From the NCBI RefSeq assembly GCF_963855985.1, contig NC_087109.1, forward strand, positions 8,018,001 to 8,082,000: a DNA stretch of 64,000 bases. The letters are read 5' to 3'. Of this stretch, positions 43,501 to 54,697 are shown piece after piece. The translations under genes were made by a program, and so were the position numbers. The stretch's first letter is position 1, and the number at the start of each line of letters is the position of its first letter. Below the pieces are notes generated by a model, which saw only the letters and a program-made list of their open reading frames with translations, searched no databases and was not told the DNA's origin. The stretch is from Ostrinia nubilalis (Eukaryota; Arthropoda; Insecta; Lepidoptera; Crambidae).

Positions 43501-44708
43501 GAGATAGATGAAGAAATGGAGAGGCAGAAACGGAAAAAGAAGTCCACCACCTCAGGACTGGGACCACTGCCCGCGCCGACCACTAGCGACAAGAAATACA
43601 ACGTAAGTGCACTTACAATATTTTGCACAAAAAGTAATTAATTCACTTACAACAGTTTGCGCAATAGGTGTAATTAAAAAAAGAGATATACAAATCTAAG
43701 CTAATAGTTGGTCACTACTACTGTCAGGCATGATGGACTTCTCTAATAAAATAATTAATCAATATTTGACCCCTACTCTTCCCGCGGGTGTCGTAAGAGG
43801 CGACTTAAGCGTGGAGATTATGGCAAAACCCTCCACTAAAGTGGAGGAGGCTCATAATTCAGCAGTGGGCTGTAAAGGGCTGTTGATGATGATGATTTGA
43901 CTTTCAAAACATTCCAATTAAAAGTCAATTGCCCATCATAGTGAGATAAACTCACCAAATGTAACAACTTTATATCTATGCCCTATGATGACAAATAATA
44001 ATTATTTCATTGTATTTCCAGAAATCGGACGTCATACCCAGTCTACCGAAGCCGAAATCGTCCGTCAGCCCGAAACTAGGGCGAAGCACCCCCACCAATA
44101 CGGTCCAGGCCGAACCTAGCAAGCCTTCTAACGGCTCCGCTGACCTCCTAGGCCTGGATTCCGCCAAACCAGACCCTAAACCGGCAAACAACGACGATAT
44201 CTTCTCCTCATTCTTCTCCGCACCTCAAGAAAAACCCGCAGAAGTGAAGCCAGAAGACTCCAAGGCCGATCTCAAGGTGGAAGAAGAGAACTTCTTCAAA
44301 CAGGCCGCGCCCACGGAAAAGGAGAAGTCTAAGTTAACCAAGGACAGTATATTAGCTCTGTACAGTCAAACGCCATCTACGAACTTAGTTAACCAATTCA
44401 ATCCGGCGCCCGCGCAACCGGCGTACCAAGGGTTCGGGTATCAGCAGCCTTTTAACACAATGCCGGCGCAGAATGGTATGCAGTTCAATCAGTTTCAGCC
44501 TATGAACAACCAGTTTCAGCAGCCATTTGCCCCGCCAACACAGCAGCCATTGCCTAATCAGCAGTTCCCTCAAACAAACCAGTTCTTCAGCGGTCAACAG
44601 CCGCAGCAACCGCTGACGCAGCAATTCGGAGGCCTCAACTTAGGCCAGAGCTTCCCAAACTTCGCGCAAACGAATTCCAATGTTGCCAGCAATACGACTT
44701 GGCAGTAG
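31531..44708 (+). CDS. SMAP: SMAP-type stromal membrane-associated ArfGAP
   Basis: Activates GTP hydrolysis on Arf GTPases (Arf6/Arf1) and links them to clathrin at endosomes and the trans-Golgi. Exons are 31531-31648, 36114-36244, 42372-42550, 43494-43602 and 44022-44708, with phases 1, 0, 2, 0 all consistent; the product is about 407 residues. The ArfGAP zinc finger is C33-x2-C36-x16-C53-x2-C56, split by intron 1. The arginine finger is R61 ([17 protein letters not shown]). Exon 3 gives [20 protein letters not shown] and [18 protein letters not shown] clathrin-box-like DLLGLD lies early in exon 5. The C-terminus is Gln/Asn/Pro-rich ([15 protein letters not shown]), as in SMAP1/2. Intron 2 is 6.1 kb of nested transposons, and intron 3 holds diverged copies of the exon 3 end. 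Confidence 0.93.
32881..33084. mobile_element. hAT MITE with palindromic 8-bp target duplication CCATATGG
   Basis: CAGCGGTTCCCGAATGG and the right end GGGAAACCCTG are hAT-like termini. CCATATGG lies at 32873-32880 and 33085-33092, and GGTACC-type flank symmetry is also seen. Confidence 0.85.
34834..35083. repeat. Direct tandem duplication, 123-bp unit x 2
   Basis: ttagcgctgtataaatttac begins each unit (34834 and 34957), and ctagagtggagcggtc or ctagagtagagcggtc ends it. The second copy has a few extra bases (ggtactgatggtaactgc). No function is evident. Confidence 0.9.
35092..35236. mobile_element. MITE, GGCCCGNTTT family, with TAA target duplication
   Basis: It runs from ggcccgatttttaagtcg to tagtggaaaccgggcc, flanked by TAA. 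It is related to the ends of the 8019-8648 element and to 43199-43323. Confidence 0.75.
37561..39514. mobile_element. Insertion splitting the left inverted arm
   Basis: GTCATGGAGGCAACAGTGAC and GTCACTGTTGCCTCCCTGAC are terminal inverted repeats. The interrupted arm resumes at cctacctacttcttggcact, matching the uninterrupted right arm near 41,690. Several internal cagtggctca/tgagtcact boxes lie near the ends. Confidence 0.75.
37633..38680. mobile_element. 1.05-kb near-perfect palindromic element, nested
   Basis: ACAGTGTGTCCGGGCATGTA and TACATGCCCGGACACACTGT are the tips. Arms of about 500 bp are complementary almost base for base, with a short loop near 38,150. It is the youngest layer in this nest by position. 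Confidence 0.85.
40038..40373. repeat. Palindromic repeat with ~155-bp arms
   Basis: aataagtaaaattttataaa with its complement at the right tip, and agtcggtgccaag...gcctgcaccgact at the centre, show a near-perfect inverted duplication. It is followed at about 40,435-40,850 by two copies of a tgcgtataaaaaagttcatc block and a long A run, a common lepidopteran dispersed repeat. Confidence 0.8.
40985..41400 (+). mobile_element. RTE-type LINE fragment (end of the reverse-transcriptase ORF plus tail)
   Basis: After several frame breaks it reads [11 protein letters not shown] and then [20 protein letters not shown], typical of the end of these LINE polyproteins, and closes with gtccagcagtggacgtccta and a (gat)n tail. 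It is dead. Confidence 0.7.
42551..43160 (+). repeat. Diverged duplications of the SMAP exon 3 end/donor, with 5S-rRNA-like blocks
   Basis: The true exon 3 ends ccgcccacgcccaaggttaa and ctg/gtgagt. A close copy (agaagaagtacatcgccaag to aaggtcaactg/gtaagg) lies at 43013-43068. Older echoes are gaaagtcaactggtgagtac near 42718 and a cagtgggtcctcccacacta block near 42860. After each donor comes a segment like gttagtactggacgggtggc, which resembles the internal promoter of 5S rRNA; it occurs near 42,585, 42,785 and 43,100. Confidence 0.8.
43199..43323. mobile_element. MITE, GGCCCGNTTTCC family
   Basis: gacctggtttccaaggcgga and ggtggaaataaggcc are degraded inverted ends flanked by TAA. The core ctccgctccgcc is as in the 35.1-kb copy. 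Confidence 0.65.
43765..43890 (+). mobile_element. Dispersed LINE-type repeat
   Basis: ctactcttcccgcgggtgtc and gtcgtaagaggcgacttaag, followed by cagcagtgggctgtaaaggg and a (gat)n tail, form a common short retroelement tail. Its first block resembles 112-165. Confidence 0.55.
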
Positions 44709-46625
44709 ACTGCACTGTTCAGTTAGATTTTTTCACTTGAGGCAACGCGTGTCTATGGGTGTTTGTCTATGGCGTTGAACGACTTCTCTATGCTACGTCT
44801 TGATCTTGGATCGTAAGGTTTACTATTATTATTGCAGCCTTAAAATTTTAGGGCGCAAATAACATCGAACTCCTTCTATGTCCTTCTGATTAATTTCTTT
44901 GCGGGTCCAATGACAGTTTAACTTTCCCCCGGGACAAACTTGACCTTCACTGGTTGGGTTTTTTTGGCGGTCGAGCTGTAGATCCTGGCTACACAGGAGT
45001 TGCAGCGGTGGGAATAGTCCCGTTTCAGGGCGCAAATATATTATTTTGTGTTTATCAACATTAAGTCGTTTTAAATTAGTACTTATTTGCGCGAAATCCC
45101 ACAGATGTGGCATTTGTACTTACATTTCCTTTTAGTATTAAATTATCTTTACGCTTCAAAGTACCGTTCCATTCCCACGATAAATTTACATTTAATCTGA
45201 TATCAAACTTATCTTATTACGTAAGCGTCACTAGTATTAAATATCTAGATCGAAACAAGGCTACAGACAAACATCCTTATGTGCATGCGATTAAGGTTTA
45301 TTTTAATTTACGTACGCATTGTAGGTAATGTTTTTTCAAGTCATATATGAATGTAATTCAGTTCCACTGTTCATAGAGTGTAGACAAGTGTATCGGCTAG
45401 CTAAAGATCGTTGGAGAAAATCTAATGTGCCATTGCAATGTTTAGCACTAAAATGATTAATTTTATTAATCATTTTACTCATCAAAATACAGCTTCAGAC
45501 CATAAAAACTTTTTTGTTATGTGAGTTAGCTTATATTTTTATTAAGTCCACGAACTCACTGTTGTCTATCGGTTAAATTTACTAATTTTTAGCTAGTATG
45601 TATACAATAAGAATTCTTCAGCTACTATGTAAAAGGAACAAATCTGCGCTTAGGTTAGCCGATACGCTTGCAATTCATAGACAATTTTGATGATGTAATG
45701 AATATTGTCTATGACAGCGAATCCTAATATTTCTCATGGATTTGACCAATAACCTGGGTCTAAAAATCGCCATTCGTTTGATATTGAAAATATTTAGATC
45801 TATCAAAAGAACAGAAGAACTCAATTCAACAGTCGAACAGAACATTCTAGTTTTAGAAAGAGACATAGCTGGTAAAAAAACCTTCATCATTGTGTATTAA
45901 TCTTTGTCTCTGCATACGATCAAGAGTTTTCGGCAATATACGGCAATGTTGCTAATAATATTGCCGAGTTTGTGGTTGTGTAGCGTTTTGTTAACGAATC
46001 TAAACCTACCCGAGGCATTATTAATGTGATAATACATACTTTGTTGTATAGGTAGTTACTAACCTGTGTCTCTTTCTTTTATACGCAATGGCGTCTTATT
46101 ATTCAATAAAAATATACAATTTATGTTGATTTTCTAATTTTATTTAACGTGTAAATTTTTATTATCATATGTTTACACTTTAAAAACATTCTTAGCACCA
46201 CACAGTTCTAAATTGTCGCACATACTATGTTTTAATTAAAAATTCGTGTTAAGTAGATAATTTTATTTCATTTAATTATATTTTATTTATGGATATTTCT
46301 AATATCGGCTGTAAAATTTATTTTTTTATTACTTTTGAATTTAATGTTTATTTTTCATAGAAATTTTATGCTTTAATATTGGTGCAAGTGTTAGTACAGG
46401 CGACAGCACATCACGCTATACATACAGGTTTGTTGGAAAGTAGTGCCTGTTACAACAGCATAAGGTATCACAGAGATTAGTTCGATGTGTTGTGGTCTGT
46501 ACCTTGAAATAGAGATAGGGTCTACTGGGGTCATTATGTTCTTAATTGTGTTACAATGTATAATTCACTCACAACTGTCCTTTATTCATGAAAAATAAAA
46601 TAGTTTTATAACACCGTTACAACAC
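44709..46625 (+). other. SMAP 3' flank / probable long 3'-UTR
   Basis: AATAAA signals lie at about 46,106 and 46,591. It contains a copy of the interspersed repeat found at 25,070-25,395 (44,848-45,035). Short reading frames at 45107-45328 and 45675-45890 are not supported as genes. Where the transcript ends cannot be decided here. Confidence 0.4.
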
Positions 46626-47020
46626 TACTTTGTCTCTTTTTTATCATATACATATTTCCATTTTATGAAGAGGAAATATTATAAATGTTCAAAATATGTG
46701 TATAATAATAATCTGGTGGACCCTACATATTTATAAAATTTATGTATGTACAATCGCAAAACATAAACTTGAATAGTGTTGATCTTGGAGATTTTAAATA
46801 ACATAGTTTTCTTTATTGCAGAGGTATAACATTTAAATTTCATTTGCTTTCGTGATATTATTTTTTGTATTTAATTCATTGGGATATAACGTATTTTATG
46901 TCAATTTTAATGTTGTGTAAATGGAGTGGATTCATGGTGTTTCTGTATTTTGCAGTGGCGACTAACAAATATTGAGTTTTAAGTCAATGTAACGCTCTAT
47001 AAATTTTGAGTCTCCTAGTA
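46626..47020. other. Intergenic AT-rich DNA, nothing recognised
   Basis: No open reading frame, repeat end or RNA gene is supported in this stretch. Confidence 0.5.
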
Positions 47021-47151
47021 CAGTCAGCGTCAAATAGTTTGTGACACCCAAAAGTAGCCAAAAAGTTCGCAACACGTCTGTTACAATTGGAATAAGGTTG
47101 TGTTGTCAATTTGGCCACTTTTGGGTGTCACGAACTGTTTGACGCTGACTG
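47021..47151. mobile_element. MITE, CAGTCAGCGTCAAATAG ends, with TA target
   Basis: CAGTCAGCGTCAAATAGTTT is mirrored by AACTGTTTGACGCTGACTG, with cccaaaagtagcc/ggccacttttggg inside and TA on both sides. TA target use fits a Tc1/mariner-type MITE. The second copy is 26149-26282. Confidence 0.85.
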
Positions 47152-47866
47152 TATTAACTTTTTAGGTGTTGCCAGTTTGAAAATCATTTAAGATATTTTA
47201 CATGGCTATTTGTTTATTTTTCTATTTTCACCACTCTGGAATTGAACGTGTTTATTGTAAAAAAAATGCAAAATTTTACTTGACCTATAAAAATGACGTC
47301 ATTCACGTACAAGTATGACATCGGTCGTCAGAGTACTCCAGTTTTTCAGAAATGTATCTTGTTACTTTATCATACAGTTTATAATTGTATAACTTAATCA
47401 TATTGTCTTAGTTCGCCACTGCGTCTTTTGGTAATGAAAGACTGATTTCTCGAAGTTTCTTTGGACAGGGTGGTAGCCACAATAAACTATTGAGCAGGCC
47501 GACATGGGTGTAAATATGTAGCCGAAAGTGGGTTTGGATGTGTGTATTAAGAAAATTTCATTACCGGTCTAGCGCTTACCTCAGTAGTAATGAGCACGGG
47601 AGGGTGATTTTGTGACGTCAACGTCAGTGAGACTTCAGATTTGTATGCTGTGTCACGTACTCACGTCATAATATTGAAATAATGTCAATCAATGTCACCT
47701 CCCGTGCCGCTGCCACACCTCAGGCACTGACTGATTTAAGTTATAGACCTATAATTACTTAATATGTAAGTTCAAAGTATATCCATGTCTGGCATACTTA
47801 TCATGCAGAATGTTCTTTAGATTATTCAGATAGATGGTTAAGCAGTGTTTGAAATATTACTTGTAT

Positions 47867-48042
47867 GGCGGTTATCACACTGCGCCGCGCTCCGCGGCGA
47901 CATTTAATCATTGTATGCAAGTACCTCAGTTTGTATAGAAAACACGCGCGGCACTTCACACTGACAACGCGTCCGCGCGTGTGATTTTTTATATGAAAAT
48001 CACGCGCTCCGCGGCGGAGCGCGGCGCAGTGTGATAACCGCC
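47867..48042. mobile_element. GC-rich MITE (family copy 3) with TAT target duplication
   Basis: GGCGGTTATCACACTGCGCC and GGCGCAGTGTGATAACCGCC are perfect inverted ends, with TAT on both sides (47864-47866, 48043-48045). It is the best-preserved of the three copies. Confidence 0.9.
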
Positions 48043-48133
48043 TATCTGTAATGATTGAGTCTTGTATAGTCCCCCGCATATTTATCGATCTCCTCCAAAA
48101 TTGAATTTTCATAGACATTGAACCATATTCTAA

Positions 48134-49097
48134 TAGTACGAGAGCCCACGACCAAAATTTTTGTCTCATAGCAATACGGCCAAAACCGCATCAAATCGAT
48201 AGATACGATTATCCTGAACTCGAAAATACCAAAATCAGACATTTTCCGCGTAGCGTTTGATCTGACCGAATTTTCAAAATTGTCAAAGAATTTTACCGAA
48301 CTGCATCATAGCAATATGTCTGATTTGCAGACTGTAGTTGAATGATAGTTCTGAGATACCGGAAACATTATTTTCAGACGTTAGTGGTGTAGCGCAAACC
48401 CGTAAAATCACTTAAAAAAATTAAAAATGAGACAAAAAAAATGTCTCATAGCAATACGTCTGAAAATCTTTTTTATTAGTAAATTTTGGTTATTTGATGC
48501 GAACAAAACAATTTTCAGACGGAAATGTGAACGCATTAAATTTTGAGACCGTTTTGAAAATGTTAACAAATTTTACCGATCGGTATCATAGCAATATGTC
48601 TGAAAATTGTTGGACATGATAAAATAAGTTGTCCACATGTGCAAAAAATTTATATCAGACAAATTAAGTGTAGCACCTTCTCTATCATACAACTTTTTGA
48701 TACACTTAAAGTGTCTGAAAACAGGTTTTTGGTAATCATGGCAGCAATACAAAAAGTTGAAAAAAAAAATTATCCGTATTGCTATGATACAGGTCGGCTA
48801 AATTTGTTGACATTTTCAAAAATGCGCACAGGCTATATGCTACGCGCAAAATGTCTGAAAACAAACTTTTTCGTAATACAATTATAAAATCTATGTACAT
48901 TTTCACTATCAGACGTATTGCTATAATACCGACTGTCTTTTTTTTTTGACACAGCAGAAATGGCCTCCCACGCAGTTGCTACACTTTCGACCGTTACTAC
49001 ACATCTAGTCGGGTTCAGAATCATACAATCTAACGATTTTATAGGGTTTTAGCCGTATTGCTATGAGACATGGTTTTGGTCGTGGGCTCTCGTACTA
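48134..49097. mobile_element. 964-bp non-autonomous element with regular internal CATAGCAATA boxes
   Basis: TAGTACGAGAGCCCACGACC and GGTCGTGGGCTCTCGTACTA are perfect ends. The core CATAGCAATA occurs in forward sense near 48167, 48308, 48448 and 48588, and as its complement near 48776, 48913 and 49053. These are spaced about 140 bp and turn over at the middle. No coding sequence is visible. Confidence 0.85.
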
Positions 49098-49129
49098 TAA
49101 GGATAAGTTTAAAATCTATTGTGAATATC

Positions 49130-50055
49130 CGACATTTTGGTGTGGTTGAATCTATTAGCGACTGTACATAAGAAAAATAAATCAAGTTTGTATAGTGTGT
49201 TTACCACCAAACAAAATTAATGTTTAAATTCCTAATTAAAATAATAGAAATGATCAGTGATCGGATATTCGGGGTTCTTTATTTTTCATATAGTGGCTTA
49301 TTTATTTATTTAAATTATCTTCCCACAGTTGTTATTGATGAAAAAGGAAGGTTTTTTTAGTGCATTCCATACTGGCCATCACCTGTTCAATAAGTGTGCA
49401 ATAGTGTGCATCAGATTATCCGATCACTGGTGATGAACAATAAATTACAAATACAATTTATTCGTCGTTAGTGTGAGTGCTGTAGCGTATGAAAGTAATG
49501 TATGAGTATTATGCAGTTAATAATATTGTAATTTGAATTTCCTTTTATAATAACTTACGATGGTTCATGATGATCCACTTTTGATGTATTTAGTTGGTCT
49601 ATATTAAATGTGATGAGTAAGTTGATAGCATTGTATAAATAAATAGATATAATTGTGAGGATCAGTCATATTGGCTAAGGTCCTTATTGAGCCTGTATTT
49701 CGTTTACACAAATAAACATAATGCCGATAAAATCAAGTTTTTTACTAAGAAATTACCCTATTTCTATAAGTATCAATTCCTTTAACTTCTGTAAATTATT
49801 GTCATTAATTTATTTCAAGTGATTGACTGATCGGCCGATTGTGATATTATTATGTTCTTGGGATATTTATGGGAAATGGGGATGTTTTTGAATAATAAAC
49901 ACTTATTAGGTTAATTATAATACTAATTTATTGAGTCCAACAGATGACAATGTCTAACTAAGAACTACAATTAAATTAACAATCAGTCTTAATCTTTGAA
50001 TAGGTAGGTACTAAAACGACTAGATCACTGGGAGTTTTGGATTTAACTTCGCAGC
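49130..50055. other. Intergenic DNA and Hsp70 3' flank
   Basis: This is AT-rich sequence. For the minus-strand Hsp70 transcript a poly(A) signal (forward tttatt) lies at about 49,925. Nothing else is recognised. Confidence 0.5.
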
Positions 50056-52014
50056 TTAGTCCACTTCTTCAACAGTGGGGCCGTCGTGTCCTCCTTGCTG
50101 TTGGTAACCGGGCATTCCTCCGCCCATGCCTCCATACATTCCACCTCCCGGCATGCCGCCAGCACCAGGCATACCTTGACCACCTTGTCCTCCGTGCATC
50201 TTGGTCATAAGAGGCTGGCACACGCCCTGAACTTCCTTCAATCGATGTTCATATTCATCAGCTTCAGCCAATGCGTTATTATCCAACCAGCGCAGTGTTT
50301 CCTCACACGTCCGACGGCCCACGTCCTTGTCTTGCTCGCTCAATTTGTCACCCGCTTCATCCAGCGCTTGTCTGACTCCAAATACGTAGGCTTCCAGCTT
50401 ATTCCGCGCCGCCACACGCTCCCGCTGACGCTCATCTTCCTCTTTATACTTTTCCGCATCAGCGAGCATTCTGTCGATCTCCGCCTGAGATAGGCGCCCT
50501 CTGTCGTTCTTGATGACGATCTTCTCGCTTCGGCCAGTGCTGTTCTCCTTCGCCGATACGTTCAGGATACCGTTCGCGTCCAAGTCGAATGTCACATCGA
50601 TCTTGGGCACTCCCCGAGGCGCCGGCGGGATCCCGGTCAAGTTAAACGTGCCCAGCAAGTTGTTGTCCTTCGTCATCGCTCGCTCGCCTTCGTACACCTG
50701 GATAGTCACGGCCGGCTGGTTGTCAGAATAAGTGGTGAATGTCTGCGCCTGACGACACGGAATTTTCGAGTTGCGTTCGATGATCTTCGTCATCACGCCG
50801 CCGGCTGTTTCGATGCCGAGCGATAGGGGTGCGACATCGACTAGGAGAACGTCTTGAATACGCGTGTCGGTGGTTCCGCTCAAAATAGCTGCTTGCACCG
50901 CTGCCCCGTACGCGACCGCCTCATCTGGGTTGATAGACAAGTTGAGTTTCTTGCCGCAGAAAAGACCCTGCAGAAGGCTCTGGATCTTTGGAATACGTGT
51001 TGATCCCCCGACGAGGACAACATCGTGTATTTGGCTTTTGTCCATCTTAGCGTCACGTAGAGCTTTCTCAACGGGCTCCAGTGTCGACCTGAACAAGTCT
51101 GAGCACAGTTCTTCAAAGCGCGCTCGAGAAACTCTCGTGTAGAAGTCGATACCTTCGTATAGGGCATCGATTTCAATAGTTGCTTCAGTGCTAGACGAGA
51201 GAGTTCGTTTGGCGCGCTCAGCTGCAGTTCGCAGACGACGCAGAGCCCTCGGGTTACTTCGAAGATCTTTCCTGTACTTGCGCTTGAATTCTTCTGCGAG
51301 ATGGTTCACTAGCCTGTTGTCGAAGTCTTCGCCGCCGAGATGTGTGTCGCCGGCTGTCGCTCGCACTTCGAATAGTGAGCCCTCGTCGATAGTTAGGATG
51401 GAAACGTCAAAGGTTCCGCCTCCGAGATCGAAGATGAGTACGTTGCGTTCGCCCTTCAAGTTCTTGTCGAGCCCGTATGCTAAAGCAGCTGCGGTAGGCT
51501 CGTTGATGATTCGCAATACGTTGAGTCCAGCGATGGAACCGGCATCCTTGGTCGCTTGTCGTTGAGCGTCGTTGAAGTACGCCGGCACTGTAATCACCGC
51601 GTCCCGTACAGTCGAACCGAGATACGCCTCTGCAGTTTCCTTCATTTTCGTCAGAACCATGCTGCTGATCTCTTCCGGCGCGAATCGCTTCGTCTCCCCT
51701 TTGTATTCCACTTGAATCTTTGGCTTGCTACAGTCGTTGATCACCTTGAAGGGCCAGTGTTTCATGTCTGCCTGGATCTTGGGATCGTCAAACTTGCGGC
51801 CGATGAGACGTTTCGCGTCGAAGACTGTGTTGTTGGGGTTTAGTGCTACCTGGTTCTTCGCTGCATCGCCGATCAGTCGTTCTGTGTCCGTAAATGCGAC
51901 ATACGAAGGTGTTGTTCTGTTTCCCTGGTCGTTAGCGATAATCTCCACATTACCGTGCTGCCAAACACCGACGCACGAATATGTAGTTCCGAGATCAATT
52001 CCAACGGCTGGCAT
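50056..52014 (-). CDS. Hsp70: Cytosolic heat-inducible Hsp70 chaperone
   Basis: ATP-driven chaperone of 652 residues, full length for the family and without introns, as in stress-inducible genes. Visible motifs are the phosphate loop IDLGTTYS (residues 6-13), [14 protein letters not shown] (about 195-208), the adenosine motif [13 protein letters not shown] (about 333-345), the linker [10 protein letters not shown], a GGMP-type C-terminal stretch ([18 protein letters not shown]) and the terminal EEVD that binds TPR co-chaperones in the cytosol. It is transcribed away from DENND6. Start: the ATG directly precedes [10 protein letters not shown], the usual N-terminus. Confidence 0.97.
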   Translation of the reverse strand: MPAVGIDLGTTYSCVGVWQHGNVEIIANDQGNRTTPSYVAFTDTERLIGDAAKNQVALNPNNTVFDAKRLIGRKFDDPKIQADMKHWPFKVINDCSKPKIQVEYKGETKRFAPEEISSMVLTKMKETAEAYLGSTVRDAVITVPAYFNDAQRQATKDAGSIAGLNVLRIINEPTAAALAYGLDKNLKGERNVLIFDLGGGTFDVSILTIDEGSLFEVRATAGDTHLGGEDFDNRLVNHLAEEFKRKYRKDLRSNPRALRRLRTAAERAKRTLSSSTEATIEIDALYEGIDFYTRVSRARFEELCSDLFRSTLEPVEKALRDAKMDKSQIHDVVLVGGSTRIPKIQSLLQGLFCGKKLNLSINPDEAVAYGAAVQAAILSGTTDTRIQDVLLVDVAPLSLGIETAGGVMTKIIERNSKIPCRQAQTFTTYSDNQPAVTIQVYEGERAMTKDNNLLGTFNLTGIPPAPRGVPKIDVTFDLDANGILNVSAKENSTGRSEKIVIKNDRGRLSQAEIDRMLADAEKYKEEDERQRERVAARNKLEAYVFGVRQALDEAGDKLSEQDKDVGRRTCEETLRWLDNNALAEADEYEHRLKEVQGVCQPLMTKMHGGQGGQGMPGAGGMPGGGMYGGMGGGMPGYQQQGGHDGPTVEEVD

Positions 52015-52270
52015 TTTTCTTGAGTCAATAGTTCCTTTTTACAGTAATAAATTTCACTTCGAAACTTGTTTTTGTAGTTAACTGTGGTTTCCCACTCGCT
52101 TTCCTTTCGCTTCGTTCCTTTGTGTGTACAAGAGTAAACTGAATTCTCGCGCCCTTCTCCCAGCTTATATACCCAAGCCAACCGGCCAATCATAATCGAG
52201 TATTTTCGACACTGTACGAGAACGCCAATCCAGAACATTCTAGTACACCAATCAGGAAATTTCTCGTAAA
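52015..52270 (-). promoter_or_regulatory. Hsp70 promoter: TATA box, CCAAT boxes, heat-shock elements
   Basis: On the minus strand TATATAA lies at 52171-52165, about 150 bp above the ATG. Two GAAnnTTC palindromes (52233-52240 and 52256-52263) are heat-shock-factor sites, with further GAA/TTC half sites near 52205-52225 and ATTGG boxes near 52190 and 52225. The leader is about 125 nt and A-rich, as in insect hsp70 genes. Confidence 0.85.
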
Positions 52271-53011
52271 AATAAACAGAGACCAATGTATTTGATAGAA
52301 AGAGATGGAAGCTGTAGAAAGAGACAAACCTACGTGTTAAACAAAGACAGAAGATAGTCTTGTATTTTTTTTGGTGGTTGTGTTTAGCTGTGGAACAAGA
52401 CATTTTGAGCCAAAAGTTAAAATGCGTTTCGTTCAAGATAATTTAGTTATTTTATTGCAATTGTAATCATTTCAAAAATAGAAAAAAAGACAAAACAATA
52501 ATAATTCTTCTTCAAATTCTTCATTAATTTATCTAAAAACTGCATTTTCTGGATATTATATTTATTTATGCGTCTGTAATAGATTGACGTCTATCGGTGA
52601 TTGGTGTGAAAACGAAACGTTTTTAAAAATGCTTGATGCTCGTACTGTTTTTTACACATTTTAAATTAGTTTTTCTATTAATTTGTCCTACTATTTGCTA
52701 TTTTTAAGTGCTTATAAATAAACATGGAGATTGGGTAAGTGCTTATGTTTAATGTTGCATGTCTAGTACATAAACCATACATAATTTACGGAAAAGTAAG
52801 TAAACTTTTGTTTTGGCGGGCGCGGCCATGTTTGACAGAACAGCTGTTAGGGCTTGCGTGCTCTTGGTTGTTTTTATTACAATACAATGACAAAAATGTT
52901 TCCTAGCATAGTTTTTCAGTGTAAATAGTATTTACTCTGTGAGAAATAGTGCTGAGAATACGTGCGATGTTAAGAATTGCATTTGGAATGAGTTAACGGC
53001 AGTCTAGAGTC

Positions 53012-54697
53012 ATGGCTTGTGGAGTGCAGAATTACGACGATATTCCCGTTCTCACTGAAGACGAAGACTTTCAAGCGAAATGGAGCAAGTTCTCGGATTG
53101 GTTGCATTGTATTTGTGTGGTTACATTCGACCTGGAGCTGGGACAGGCGATGGAGAGTGTGTATCCACCAGGAGTTAAGTTGTCAGACCAAGAGAAGTGT
53201 AATATCTGTTATCTAGCATTCCCAGACTCTAATTCGGGATGCATGGGGGACACGCAGTTCCACGTGCGGCTGCGGTCACGTACTCCGTTATCGAATCAAC
53301 AACTTATTTACAACGAAGACGCTGTTTCAACACTACGAGCGGACTCCACGCACTACTGGGGCTTCGTATACTTCCGTCAGGTCAAGGACCCGTCTCTCCC
53401 TCGAGGCTATTTCCAGAAAAGTATAATCTTACTTACAAGGCTTCCATTTATTAACCTTTTCTACAAAGTCATTCAGTTGATAGCACCAAAGCACTTTGAA
53501 GAAGGAGAGAGTAGTCTAGAAGCTGCTTGTCATGATATAAACAGATGGCCAAGGTTAGATGCTGGCCAGAATGTGTTGTTGCCAGTCTTAGGCTCAGTGT
53601 TCCAGTCTTATATCCCTAACCATCAGACTGGTAAGATAACCCGTTCAGACATTGCTAAACATGTACACTCGCCTAATGTACCACATATATTGGCATCACT
53701 GCAGGATGTTAATGTGTTTGATGCATTGTCCAGTTTGATATCGCATTTACATTTGTTATGGGAACTAGTTTTGACAGCAGAACCCATTGTTGTAATGGCC
53801 AGCTCACCAACAGAATGTTCTGCTTTAGTTCAAGCTCTGACGTATTTGATACAGCCACTTCCATACTCTGCTGAATATAGACCATATTTCACAATACATG
53901 ATAGTGAGTTCAAAGAGTTCACTAGAAAGCAATACAACCCACCTTGTGTAATTCTTGGTGTGACTAATCCATTTTTCACAAAAACATTACAACATTGGCC
54001 ACATACAATCAAACTGGGTGATTCAGCTTCAATTAAAACCAAACTAAGAAAAGTTGGCAATTTAAAATTGTTAGACACAGCACCTGGAGTCTATACTCAG
54101 TATAAGCCATTTTTAGAAAAGGACAAAACAATTATTAAGAAATTACACAATGGAATAAGAACAGAGCGTCCCTCTGAAGTTCAGACAGCAATGGTTAAAC
54201 GTCACTTGCTAGAGTTGACTCAAAGTTTCATGATCCCTTTGGAGAGGTATATGGCATCGTTGATGCCATTACAAAAGAACATTTCGCCGTTCCGTGCGCC
54301 TCCTGTGCCAAATCCATTCAACCCTGAAGACTTCTTTGCAACTCTTCAACAGTCAGGGCCCCAACTTACTACTGGAATCAAGGGCGACTGGATAGGGTTG
54401 TACAGGAACTTCTTCAGGACACCAAACTTCAGTGCATGGTTTCATCAAAGACATAGCAATTTAACGAACAAACTTCATGCATTACAACTTGAAGCTTTAG
54501 CTGAAAGTGATTTAAAGAAATGGTCCATTGGAAAGAAAGAAGTTGAGATAGTTGATATGGTGCTCAAGCTCCGCGAAGTGCTAAAGAGCAATCCTCCTGT
54601 AGCTGATAATACTAGGACTTTGTTAGCTAGACGTTTGGAAGATCTGAATTGTGTGTTGCCAGAAGACATGAAGCTGATATTAAACGCAGCCTCGTGA
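53012..54697 (+). CDS. DENND6: DENND6 (FAM116) DENN-domain Rab exchange factor, single exon
   Basis: GDP/GTP exchange factor family for Rab14, acting on endosomes that recycle adhesion proteins. The 561 residues contain the N-terminal uDENN segment (CVVTFDLELGQAMESVYPPG; YWGFVYFRQVKDPSLPRGYF), the cDENN core (RPYFTIHDSEFKEF, LGVTNPFFTKTLQHWPH) and the dDENN tail (HLLELTQSFMIPLERYMASL, IKGDWIGLYRNFF). The family is about 590-610 residues in man, so this is nearly full length. The coding region has no intron, whereas the human gene has many. An exon-like ATGGAGATTGG/GTAAGT at about 52,724 could be an upstream leader exon. Poly(A) signals lie at about 55,951 and 56,009. Confidence 0.95.
   Translation: MACGVQNYDDIPVLTEDEDFQAKWSKFSDWLHCICVVTFDLELGQAMESVYPPGVKLSDQEKCNICYLAFPDSNSGCMGDTQFHVRLRSRTPLSNQQLIYNEDAVSTLRADSTHYWGFVYFRQVKDPSLPRGYFQKSIILLTRLPFINLFYKVIQLIAPKHFEEGESSLEAACHDINRWPRLDAGQNVLLPVLGSVFQSYIPNHQTGKITRSDIAKHVHSPNVPHILASLQDVNVFDALSSLISHLHLLWELVLTAEPIVVMASSPTECSALVQALTYLIQPLPYSAEYRPYFTIHDSEFKEFTRKQYNPPCVILGVTNPFFTKTLQHWPHTIKLGDSASIKTKLRKVGNLKLLDTAPGVYTQYKPFLEKDKTIIKKLHNGIRTERPSEVQTAMVKRHLLELTQSFMIPLERYMASLMPLQKNISPFRAPPVPNPFNPEDFFATLQQSGPQLTTGIKGDWIGLYRNFFRTPNFSAWFHQRHSNLTNKLHALQLEALAESDLKKWSIGKKEVEIVDMVLKLREVLKSNPPVADNTRTLLARRLEDLNCVLPEDMKLILNAAS

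Noticed and set aside
50086..52081. Several 70-135-codon plus-strand reading frames
   Set aside because: They are antisense shadows of Hsp70, whose minus-strand frame is a full-length match.
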